From CAYFPX01 sp964501915 (lineage in GTDB: Bacteria > Myxococcota_A > UBA796 > CAJQPC01), in the NCBI GenBank assembly GCA_964501915.1, contig CAZCVP010000001.1, forward strand, positions 41,415-105,414: a DNA stretch of 64,000 nt, given 5' to 3'. Both the position numbers and the translations under genes were made by a program. Shown here one piece after another: positions 49,497-56,124 of this stretch. The notes beneath the pieces are model-generated. The model saw nothing but the letters and a program-made list of their open reading frames with translations, had not been told where the DNA came from and ran no database searches. Within the stretch, counting starts at the first letter, position 1; every line of letters starts with the position of its first letter.

Positions 49497-50462
49497 ATGT
49501 GGATGATCTGGATGTCGGGCTGTGCGCTGGTGTCGTCCCAGCTCGAGGCACCTGTCGACCCCTCGGATGAGACCGAGGTCATCTTCGAGGTCCCGGCCGG
49601 CGCGTCGGCGCGGTCGCTGGCACCGGACCTGGAGGCCGAGGGGCTGGTGACCGGCGCCTGGCAGTGGACCACCTGGCTCCGCCTCAACGACGCCGGGAGC
49701 TGCCTCAAGGCCGGTCGCTTCCGGCTCTCCCGGTCGATGGCGGTCCCCGAGCTCCTGGAGACCCTCTGCGGCGTGCCGGTGCCCGACGACGTGCCGTTCA
49801 CGGTCCTGGAGGGCTGGCGCATCGCCGACATCGACGCCGCCCTCGTCGCCCAGGGGTGGATCGAAGCCGGCGACTACGCCGCCCTGGCCCGCTCCCCCGA
49901 GCGCTTCCAGGTCCCGATCGAGATCGATGGAGCCAGCCTGGAGGGGCTGCTCTACCCCGACAGCTACCGGGTGGAGCCCGATCGCTTCGACCCCGCCGCC
50001 TTCATCCAGCGCCAGCTCGACACCTTCGGCAGGGTCTGGGAAGAGCAGGGCGGCCCCGGGGACCGGGACGCCTACGACGTGGTCATCATGGCCAGCATGA
50101 TCGAGCGGGAGGAGCCCACTGCGGCCAACCGGCCCCTGGTGGCCGGCATCCTCTGGAAGCGGCTCGACGCCGGCTGGCGACTCGGGGTGGACGCCACCTC
50201 CCGCTACCTGCTGGTGGACTGGAACGACCGGCGGGCCTTCCTGCGCAACCTGCGGGACGTCGACGAGCCCTACAACACCCGCGAGCGGGGCGGCCTGCCG
50301 CCCACGGCCATCGGCAACCCGGGCCGGACGGCCCTCCACGCCGCCTCGAACCCGGAACAGAGCGCCTACTGGTTCTACCTCCACGACGCGGACCGGAACC
50401 TCCATCCCTCCCGGACCAGCCGAGAGCACGAGAACAAGCGGCGGCGCTACGGGGTGTACTGA
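49497..50462 (+). CDS. mltG: endolytic transglycosylase MltG
   Basis: A membrane-anchored enzyme that cleaves nascent peptidoglycan glycan strands to terminate synthesis. 321 residues. The short hydrophobic leader includes a lipobox-like SGCALV, where MltG normally has a single helix. The LysM-like early domain VIFEVPAGASARSLAPDLEAEGL is followed by the YceG domain with GLLYPDSYRVEPD, IMASMIEREEPT (catalytic Glu) and YNTRERGGLPPTAIGNPGRTALHAASNP, the family signature. The end FYLHDADRNLHPSRTSREHENKRRRY is typical. The N-terminal change from helix to lipoprotein-like signal is the odd feature. Confidence 0.95.
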   Translation: MWMIWMSGCALVSSQLEAPVDPSDETEVIFEVPAGASARSLAPDLEAEGLVTGAWQWTTWLRLNDAGSCLKAGRFRLSRSMAVPELLETLCGVPVPDDVPFTVLEGWRIADIDAALVAQGWIEAGDYAALARSPERFQVPIEIDGASLEGLLYPDSYRVEPDRFDPAAFIQRQLDTFGRVWEEQGGPGDRDAYDVVIMASMIEREEPTAANRPLVAGILWKRLDAGWRLGVDATSRYLLVDWNDRRAFLRNLRDVDEPYNTRERGGLPPTAIGNPGRTALHAASNPEQSAYWFYLHDADRNLHPSRTSREHENKRRRYGVY

Positions 50463-50876
50463 TCAGGCCACCCGGCGCTCCTCCCAGCACTGGATGCGCA
50501 CCGGGGTCTCGATCACCCACGTTCCGGGGCCGCAGTGGAGGGCCCGGGTGTAGAACGCCGTCCGCTGGGCGCCGTGCAGCACCTCCACGTAGACCGGTCC
50601 CTCGACGGGCAGGGGTGGGGCCGCGTCCCGCGGCAGGAACACCACCTCGTCCAGGACCGCCATGCGACCGAGGCGACCTTCGACCACGTTGCCGCAGAGG
50701 TCCACCAGCAGCGCGGGACGGTCGGCGAGGGAGGCGAGGATCAGGCGGGCCGCTCCGGGAGGGGGCTCGAGGACGACGTGGCGGGCACAGGGGGACACGG
50801 GGGCTCCCGGATCGGGTCGCCCCTCGAGATCGGATCGGAGGGTCCGCGTCCAGAGGGGCCACTCCGCCGAGCCCAC
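50463..50876 (-). CDS. protein of unknown function, possibly PilZ/YcgR-like N-terminal domain
   Basis: About 137 residues from a GTG at 50876. It has a beta-rich body (HVVLEPPPGAARLILASLADRP, VVEGRLGRMAVLDEVVFLPRD and GPVYVEVLHGAQRTAFYTRAL) ending VIETPVRIQCWEERRVA. The final segment resembles the linker between the YcgR N-terminal domain and a PilZ domain (TPxRIQxxxRR), but no PilZ domain follows. It is therefore either a stand-alone adaptor or truncated. Start not certain. It lies between mltG (convergent) and the LysR gene (divergent). Confidence 0.45.
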   Translation of the reverse strand: MGSAEWPLWTRTLRSDLEGRPDPGAPVSPCARHVVLEPPPGAARLILASLADRPALLVDLCGNVVEGRLGRMAVLDEVVFLPRDAAPPLPVEGPVYVEVLHGAQRTAFYTRALHCGPGTWVIETPVRIQCWEERRVA

Positions 50877-50931
50877 GGCCCATCCTACGTGAGAACGGGA
50901 ACTGGAGTACCCTCGCGTTCGGAGGTCCCGA

Positions 50932-51825
50932 ATCTCACTCCCGGACATCGACTCCCTGCGCTGCTTCGAGGCCGCGACCCGCCTGCCGACCTTCAAGGCG
51001 GCGGCCGCCGAGGTGGGCCTCTCTCCGGCCGCCTTCAGCGAGCGCATCCGGCGCCTGGAGGAGGGGCTCGGCACCTCGCTGCTGGAGCGCAGCGCCCGCA
51101 GGGTGGCCCTGACCCGGGCGGGGCGTGAATTGCTGCCCCACGCGCTGGCCTGCCTGGCGGCGGCCCGGGCCTGTCAGCACAGCGCGAGCAAGGGGACCCC
51201 GCCGCCGGTGACGCTGACGCTGGGCACCCGTCATGAGCTCGGCATGAGCTGGCTGCTGCCGGCCCTCGACTCGCTCCACGAAGAGCGTCCCCGGCGCCAG
51301 ATCCACCTGGCCTTTGGCAGCGGTCCCGACCTGACCGACCACCTCAACGATGGCCAGCTCGACGGCGCGATCTCCAGCGTGCGCCTGCTGGTGCCCGGGC
51401 TGGAGGCGGTGACCCTGCACCCCGAGGACTACGCCTTCGTGGCCACCCCGGCGCTCCTCCGGGCCAGGCCGCTCGACGGCCCGGAGGATGCGCGAGCGCA
51501 CACTCTGCTGGACTCCAACCCGACCCTGCCCCTGTTCCGCTACTTCCACGACGCCTGGCCCGACGCCGAGGCCTGGCGCTTCGGCTCCTGTAGCTGCCTG
51601 GGCACCATCGCCGCGATCCACCACCGGCTGCTCCGAGATGCCGGCGTGGCCGTGCTGCCCCGCTACTTCGTGGCGGCCGACCTGGCCGACGGGCGCCTGG
51701 TCGAGGTGCTGCCCCGGGTCCAGCCCTTCTCCGACGCCTTCCGTCTCGTGTGGCGGCGCGGGCACCCGGAGAGCCGGGAGCTGGAGGTCCTCGGACGAGA
51801 GCTGGCGCGCTTCCCGCTGTGCTGA
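50932..51825 (+). CDS. LysR-family transcriptional regulator with apparent ATC start
   Basis: 297 residues if it begins at ATC 50932, six bases after GGAGG. The helix-turn-helix needs this start: SLPDIDSLRCFEAATRLPTF, then KAAAAEVGLSPAAFSERIRRLEEGLGTSLLERSARRVALTRAG, in recognisable LysR parts. The only conventional start, GTG 51013, would remove the first helices. The C-terminal effector domain is LTLGTRHELGMSWLLPALDSL followed by SCSCLGTIAAIHHRLLRDAGVAVLPRYF. The effector and target are unknown. A base-call error in the first codon (ATG to ATC) is the simplest explanation; a rare ATC initiator like that of infC is the other. Confidence 0.8.
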   Translation: MSLPDIDSLRCFEAATRLPTFKAAAAEVGLSPAAFSERIRRLEEGLGTSLLERSARRVALTRAGRELLPHALACLAAARACQHSASKGTPPPVTLTLGTRHELGMSWLLPALDSLHEERPRRQIHLAFGSGPDLTDHLNDGQLDGAISSVRLLVPGLEAVTLHPEDYAFVATPALLRARPLDGPEDARAHTLLDSNPTLPLFRYFHDAWPDAEAWRFGSCSCLGTIAAIHHRLLRDAGVAVLPRYFVAADLADGRLVEVLPRVQPFSDAFRLVWRRGHPESRELEVLGRELARFPLC

Positions 51826-51910
51826 GATCGCAGGGGGATCGGCCACCCCAGCCAGGACCTGGACGCAGTGATGAAGGCCGCTTCCTGGCTGACCGCCCGC
51901 ACCGCCCCCA

Positions 51911-52090
51911 CCCCTCAGGGCGCGCAGAAGTCGGGGGGTTGAGACTGAAACCCCGGGGTTCTGCGCGCCCCCCCCCCACAGGGCGCCCACAAATCCGGGG
52001 GGTGAGACTGAAACCCCCGCGGGGGGGGGCGGCGGGGGGGGGTGTTCCCCCCCCCCCGGGGGGGGGCCCCCCCCCCCCCCGCCCCTCAGG
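51911..52090. repeat. hairpin repeat units decaying into G/C homopolymer between convergent genes
   Basis: Unit one (51911-51970) contains CCCCTCAGGGCGCGCAGAAG, then GGGGTTGAGACTGAAACCCC (a hairpin with six-base arms) inside a perfect 12-base inverted repeat GGGCGCGCAGAA / TTCTGCGCGCCC. A diverged second unit follows (51975-52015, with TGAGACTGAAACCCCC), then pure C/G runs (52016-52081), then CCCCTCAGGGCGCG again. It could be a bidirectional terminator or a tandem repeat, but the tail looks like an assembly artefact. There are too few units and no cas genes for a CRISPR array. Confidence 0.45.
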
Positions 52091-52143
52091 GCGCGGCTGC
52101 GGACCTGCCCGGGTCTCCGCGAGCACGGCCCGTCCCCGGGGCC

Positions 52144-52524
52144 TCACCCCAGTCGCCGGTCCGCCGGGCGCAGCAGGTAGGACCCGGCGAGCACCGCCAA
52201 CAACACCAGCGGCGGCAGGACCAGATCGACGCCGTCGCCGTGCATCACGTGCGAGGCCGCCGCGCCCGTGAAGTCGAAGAAGAAGCCCGCGTAGGCCCAC
52301 TCCTTCCAGAGCGCCTTGCCGGGAATCGCGATGACGATCGCGCCCAGGAGCTTCCAGACGCCGAGGATGTTCAGGACGTAGGCCGGGTAGCCCAGGGCCG
52401 TGACCGCCGCGACGAGGGGCTCGGCCCCCACCAGGTCCATCGCTCCCGACGCCCCCTGGCTCACCACGACGAGCACCGTGAGGATCCAGAACCCGATGAC
52501 CTTGCCCTTGCCGCTATCCGTCAT
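52144..52524 (-). CDS. DoxX-family membrane protein
   Basis: 126 residues with four hydrophobic helices (VIGFWILTVLVVVSQGASG, YVLNILGVWKLLGAIVIAI, WAYAGFFFDFTGAAASHV and LVLPPLVLLAVLAGSYLL). LGVWKLLGAIVIAIPG and WKEWAYAGFFFDFTGAAASH are the typical DoxX/DUF-like core (GxxKLxGA, EWAYAGxxFDxxGA). Such proteins are linked to redox or thiosulfate:quinone chemistry in a few cases but are mostly uncharacterised. It is the last gene of the six-gene polyamine-type operon, 43 bases after the FAD gene. A GAGG element lies eight bases before its ATG. Confidence 0.85.
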   Translation of the reverse strand: MTDSGKGKVIGFWILTVLVVVSQGASGAMDLVGAEPLVAAVTALGYPAYVLNILGVWKLLGAIVIAIPGKALWKEWAYAGFFFDFTGAAASHVMHGDGVDLVLPPLVLLAVLAGSYLLRPADRRLG

Positions 52525-52567
52525 GTTGTATACCTCACTCGGAGGATACCGCAGCGTGGGGCGGGTT

Positions 52568-54121
52568 TCAGGACAGGCCCTCCATCACCTCCTTCGCTGC
52601 CCGCACCCCGTGGTAGCTGGCCTCCTCGAACAGGCTGAGGCCGGAGTGGTCCGTGTGGGCGAAGTGGACCCGACCCAGCGGGGACCGCAGCCCTGACAGC
52701 GCCCCCACCGCGTGCACGCCGACCGCCGGCACCACCGTGCCGTGCCCCCAGTGCCAGACGTCGAGCCGCTGGACCCGCTCCCGGAGGTCCCGGTGACCGG
52801 GCGCGAGATCGGCCAGCACCCGCTCCGCCTCCCCCTCCCAGGACACGTCGAGCAACGCGGCTCGATCGTCCAGGGGCTCGTACCAGCTCAGCACGGTCGG
52901 GCCCCCATAGGCCCCCTCCTGCCAGGTGCTGGACACCGTGCCCAGGCCCGCGCCTTCGTAGAGCACGCTGTCCCAGGCCTGGGAGACGCCCCGGGAGTGT
53001 GGCGGCCGATCGCAGTGGAGCTGCGCGACCCGCCACGGCGCGGTCGGCGGCAGCAGGGCCAGCCCGCGAGGCACCAGCCGCTCGGCCACCCGGGCGGGCA
53101 CGGCGAGGATGACCGCCGAGGCCGTGACCTCCCAGGCCTCCCCACCGCGCTCCAGGACCACCGTCCCCCGCTCGGCGTCGACCGCCCGCGCCACGGCCCC
53201 CAGCACGACCTCCGCCGAGGTCCGGGCCGCCAGCTCTCCGACCAGCCAGCCGTTGCCCGCCGGCCAGGTGAGCACGTGGGTGCCGAGGTCCCGATCGTCG
53301 GCCGGATCGGGCCGCCGGGAGCAGAAGTAGTGCAGCCCCCCCCAGGCGCTCACGGCGGCGGCCGGGGCGCCGTAGTCGTCGCGGCAGGCGTAGTCGATCC
53401 ACCAGCGCAGCACCGGCGAGGTGAGGCCCTGGGACTCGAGCCAGGGCACGAAACCGACCCCCGCCAGGGCACGGATCAGAGGGTCCTGGCTGCTCTCGGC
53501 GACAGGGATCGCGAAGGCGGGTCGACCGTCCGCCCCGACCCGCGCCGTCCAGGTGGCACAGAGGGCATCGAAGACCGCCTTCTGGGCGTCGTCCTCGGGG
53601 GTCGCGACGGGCTCGGGCCACAGACCCTCGATCCACTCCCCGGCGACGAACAGGCGCTCCTGGGGGGCGAGACAGAGGGCCGCGGGATCGTAGCGGGGGC
53701 GCTCCCCGGAGTAGCCCCGGATCACACCGAAGTCCTCGAGCATCCCCCGCATGTGGTGACACTCGGGGCTCGGCAGGGTGATGTAGTGGGCGCCCCAGGG
53801 GAAGACACGGCCGCCTCGCGAGCCCGCCGAAGAGGTCCCCCCGAGCACCTCCCCCAGCTCCGCCAGCACGACCCGGCCGCGGAACCCGCTCCGCGCCAGC
53901 CACCAGGCGGCGCTCAGCCCGGCCACCCCACCCCCGACGATGACCACGTCCGCCCGCTCGGTCCGCGAGGCCCGCGGCGGCGCCCCCTCCCGCAGCCGGT
54001 GACCCCGCTCCAGGCGCTCCCGACCCAGGATCGCGCCCTGGAGCGGCGGCGCCAGTCGGCGGCTGCAGGCCGGCAGCGCGGCGAGCCCGGCCAGCACCGA
54101 GCGCCGGGTGGGGCCGCTCAC
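52568..54121 (-). CDS. Tat-exported FAD-dependent amine-oxidase-like lipoprotein
   Basis: 517 residues from GTG 54121. The N-terminus VSGPTRRSVLAGLAALPAC has a twin-arginine start and a lipobox, so the protein should be exported folded with its FAD. The Rossmann site is DVVIVGGGVAGLSAAWWLARSG. It is followed by RGGRVFPWGAHYITLPSPE and the amine-oxidase-type ending RSPLGRVHFAHTDHSGLSLFEEASYHGVRAAKEVMEGL. In family logic it oxidises an amine or polyamine. It overlaps the stop of the spermidine-synthase-like gene (GTGA). Substrate unproven, but the neighbour suggests a polyamine or its conjugate. Confidence 0.88.
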   Translation of the reverse strand: MSGPTRRSVLAGLAALPACSRRLAPPLQGAILGRERLERGHRLREGAPPRASRTERADVVIVGGGVAGLSAAWWLARSGFRGRVVLAELGEVLGGTSSAGSRGGRVFPWGAHYITLPSPECHHMRGMLEDFGVIRGYSGERPRYDPAALCLAPQERLFVAGEWIEGLWPEPVATPEDDAQKAVFDALCATWTARVGADGRPAFAIPVAESSQDPLIRALAGVGFVPWLESQGLTSPVLRWWIDYACRDDYGAPAAAVSAWGGLHYFCSRRPDPADDRDLGTHVLTWPAGNGWLVGELAARTSAEVVLGAVARAVDAERGTVVLERGGEAWEVTASAVILAVPARVAERLVPRGLALLPPTAPWRVAQLHCDRPPHSRGVSQAWDSVLYEGAGLGTVSSTWQEGAYGGPTVLSWYEPLDDRAALLDVSWEGEAERVLADLAPGHRDLRERVQRLDVWHWGHGTVVPAVGVHAVGALSGLRSPLGRVHFAHTDHSGLSLFEEASYHGVRAAKEVMEGLS

Positions 54122-55647
54122 CGGTTGGGGAAGCGGCGCCAGTCCTGCTCGTAGAGCCGCACCAGGGCCTGGTTGTCGAGCCGGTTCACGGGAACGTCGA
54201 GGCGCTCCAGGTCCGGTGGGAAGTGGAAGAGCCCGGTGAGGGTGGGACCGTCGAGGAAGCGAAGCTCCGAGGGGAGGTCCCGGAAGGCGGGCAGCGGGTC
54301 CACCGAGGCCAGCACGAAGCCCCACTCGCCGAAGGCGGGAATGTAGGCGTGGTACGGGCGGACCACGAGGCCTTCGTGCTCCAGGGTGCGCACGATGCAC
54401 CAGTAGGCCCGCGGCGACCACATCGGCGAGGTGGACTGGATGCCGATGGCCGTCCCCGGGGCCAGGTGGGGCCGCAGCAGGCGGTAGAAGTGGGTGGTGT
54501 AGAGCTTGCCGAGGCCGTAGTTGTTGGGGTCCGGGAAGTCGACGATGACGGCGTCGAAGGGCTCCGGGGCGGTCTCTGCCAGCCAGGCGAAGGCGTCGGC
54601 GTTCACGATGCTCACCCGGTCGTCCCGCAGGGCGTCCTCGCTGATCCGTGACAGCTCGTCCCGCTCGCCGAAGAGCCGGGTCATGGCGGGGTCGAGGTCG
54701 ACCAGCACCACCTCGGTCACCGTCGGGTGGCGCAGGACCTCCCGGATCGCCAGGCCGTCGCCACCGCCGAGCACGAGCACCCGGGTGGGGTCGACGACGG
54801 AGGCCAGCGCCGGGTGGACCAGGGCTTCGTGGTAGCGGTACTCGTCGACGGTGCTGAACTGGAGCGCCCCGTCGAGGAAGAGCCGGGTGTCCTCGCCGGC
54901 GTGGGTGAGCACGATGCGCTGGTAGGGGCTGGTCTCCCGGTGCACGACCGGATCGGCGTAGAGATCGGTCTCCATCTTCCGCTCGACCTGCCCGGCGACC
55001 CCCAGGCCCACGGCGAGCACGGCGATGGCGCCCAGGCTCAGGCCCCGCAAGCGCCAGCGCACCGGACGCGGGGCCTCGAAGAGGAAGGTCGTCCACAGCG
55101 CCACGAGGGCGTTGAGCAGGCCGAAGACCAGCGAGGTCCGCATCAGCCCCAGCCGAGGCAGCAGCAGCAGCGGAAAGGCCAGGCTGGCGGCGAGGGCGCC
55201 GATGTAGTCGAGGAACAGCACCCGGGCGATCAGCTCCTTGAGGCTGGTCTCCCGCTCCAGGATGCGGATGAGCAGGGGCAGCTCCAGCCCCACCAGCACG
55301 CCGACGAGGCCCACCATGCCGAAGAGCAGCACCTTGAACGCCGAGCTGTAGACGAAGCCCGCGAACAGCACGGTGGCCTCGAAGCCCCCGATGAGCGCCA
55401 CCGCGACCTCGATCTCGACGAAGCGGGAGAGCAGGCCCCGGTCGATGGACTTGGACAGCAGGGACCCGACGCCCATCGCCGAGAGGTAGGTCCCGATGAT
55501 CAGCGACCACTGGGTGACCCCGTTGCCCAGCAGGTAGCTGGCCAGAGCACCCGCCACGAGCTCGTAGACGAGCCCACACGTGGCGATGACGAAGGCCGAG
55601 AGGAACAGGATCCGGGAGAAGCCCGGAGGATGGGGAGCACCCCGCAT
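54118..55647 (-). CDS. membrane-embedded spermidine-synthase-like aminopropyltransferase
   Basis: 509 residues. The first 240 have seven or eight hydrophobic helices (SRILFLSAFVIATCGLVYELVAG, WSLIIGTYLSAMGVGSLL and others). The C-terminal half is a spermidine-synthase fold: SPYQRIVLTH, DEYRYHEALVHPALAS, VLVLGGGDGLAIREVLRHP, VLVDLDPAMTRLF, and the catalytic-loop equivalent VIVDFPDPNNYGLGKLYTTHFYRLL. Soluble SpeE has DxxDPxGP; here it reads DFPDPNNYG, as in the fused membrane enzymes. It would aminopropylate a membrane-close acceptor using decarboxylated SAM, but no speD is visible. Overlaps the downstream FAD gene; DUF350 lies 9 bases upstream. Confidence 0.9.
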   Translation of the reverse strand: MRGAPHPPGFSRILFLSAFVIATCGLVYELVAGALASYLLGNGVTQWSLIIGTYLSAMGVGSLLSKSIDRGLLSRFVEIEVAVALIGGFEATVLFAGFVYSSAFKVLLFGMVGLVGVLVGLELPLLIRILERETSLKELIARVLFLDYIGALAASLAFPLLLLPRLGLMRTSLVFGLLNALVALWTTFLFEAPRPVRWRLRGLSLGAIAVLAVGLGVAGQVERKMETDLYADPVVHRETSPYQRIVLTHAGEDTRLFLDGALQFSTVDEYRYHEALVHPALASVVDPTRVLVLGGGDGLAIREVLRHPTVTEVVLVDLDPAMTRLFGERDELSRISEDALRDDRVSIVNADAFAWLAETAPEPFDAVIVDFPDPNNYGLGKLYTTHFYRLLRPHLAPGTAIGIQSTSPMWSPRAYWCIVRTLEHEGLVVRPYHAYIPAFGEWGFVLASVDPLPAFRDLPSELRFLDGPTLTGLFHFPPDLERLDVPVNRLDNQALVRLYEQDWRRFPNR

Positions 55648-55656
55648 CGACGGGGG

Positions 55657-55872
55657 TCAGCCCCCCAGGGCAGCGGCGATGATGATCGCCAGCCCGATGA
55701 TGACCGAGCCCATCACGATGCCGAGGGAGGTGTTCTGGTCCTCCTCGATCTCTTTCTGGACCGAGAACGGCGCCACCTTCACCATCACCACGAAGGCGAG
55801 GGCGAAGACGACGACCCCGACGCCCGAGTAGAGCAGCGTCGCCAGCAGGACATCCAGTTCGAACCATTCCAT
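55657..55872 (-). CDS. DUF350 membrane protein
   Basis: 71 residues with two helices (LLATLLYSGVGVVVFALAFVVMV and NTSLGIVMGSVIIGLAIIIAAALGG) separated by the conserved KVAPFSVQKEIEEDQNTSLGI loop. This is one DUF350 repeat; many relatives have two. The family is associated with polyamine and glutathionylspermidine genes. Its function is unknown, but a transporter, scaffold or ion channel subunit is often proposed. It is packed between a small membrane protein (9 bases) and the spermidine-synthase-like gene (9 bases), so it is clearly cotranscribed. Confidence 0.88.
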   Translation of the reverse strand: MEWFELDVLLATLLYSGVGVVVFALAFVVMVKVAPFSVQKEIEEDQNTSLGIVMGSVIIGLAIIIAAALGG

Positions 55873-55881
55873 GGATTCAGC

Positions 55882-56100
55882 TCACTTCCCGGAGCGGTAG
55901 CCGCCGCCGGTGGTGGTGTAGATGACGTGGTAGCCCCGGTAGAGGGCATAGGAGGGCTTGTAGGAGGTCGGGTTGTCCCGCACGGAGACGGGCACGGTCT
56001 CGCGCACGGTCCGGGTCGGACACCACCCCGAGGTCACGAGCCCGGCTCCACCGATCAGCAGCAGGAGGCCGAGCCCGAAGTGAGCGCTGACGAGGTTCAC
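55882..56100 (-). CDS. small membrane or lipoprotein of the polyamine-type operon
   Basis: 72 residues. One hydrophobic N-terminal helix (FGLGLLLLIGGAGLVTSGW) ends near a cysteine (SGWCPT). The outside tail has VPVSVRDNPTSYKPSYALYRGY and is rich in tyrosine and glycine (IYTTTGGGYRSGK). The conserved VPxSVRDNPxSYxxSY pattern recurs, from memory, in small genes beside DUF4178 and DUF350, but I have no name for it. It has 9 bases to DUF350 and 24 to DUF4178. Confidence 0.7.
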   Translation of the reverse strand: MNLVSAHFGLGLLLLIGGAGLVTSGWCPTRTVRETVPVSVRDNPTSYKPSYALYRGYHVIYTTTGGGYRSGK

Positions 56101-56124
56101 GGGGACCTCCGGGAGTGGCGTGAC

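Noticed and set aside
51911..52015. Possible CRISPR repeats (GAGACTGAAAC units)
   Set aside because: Only two diverged copies are present, without uniform repeat and spacer lengths, no cas genes are in the window, and the sequence decays into homopolymer junk.
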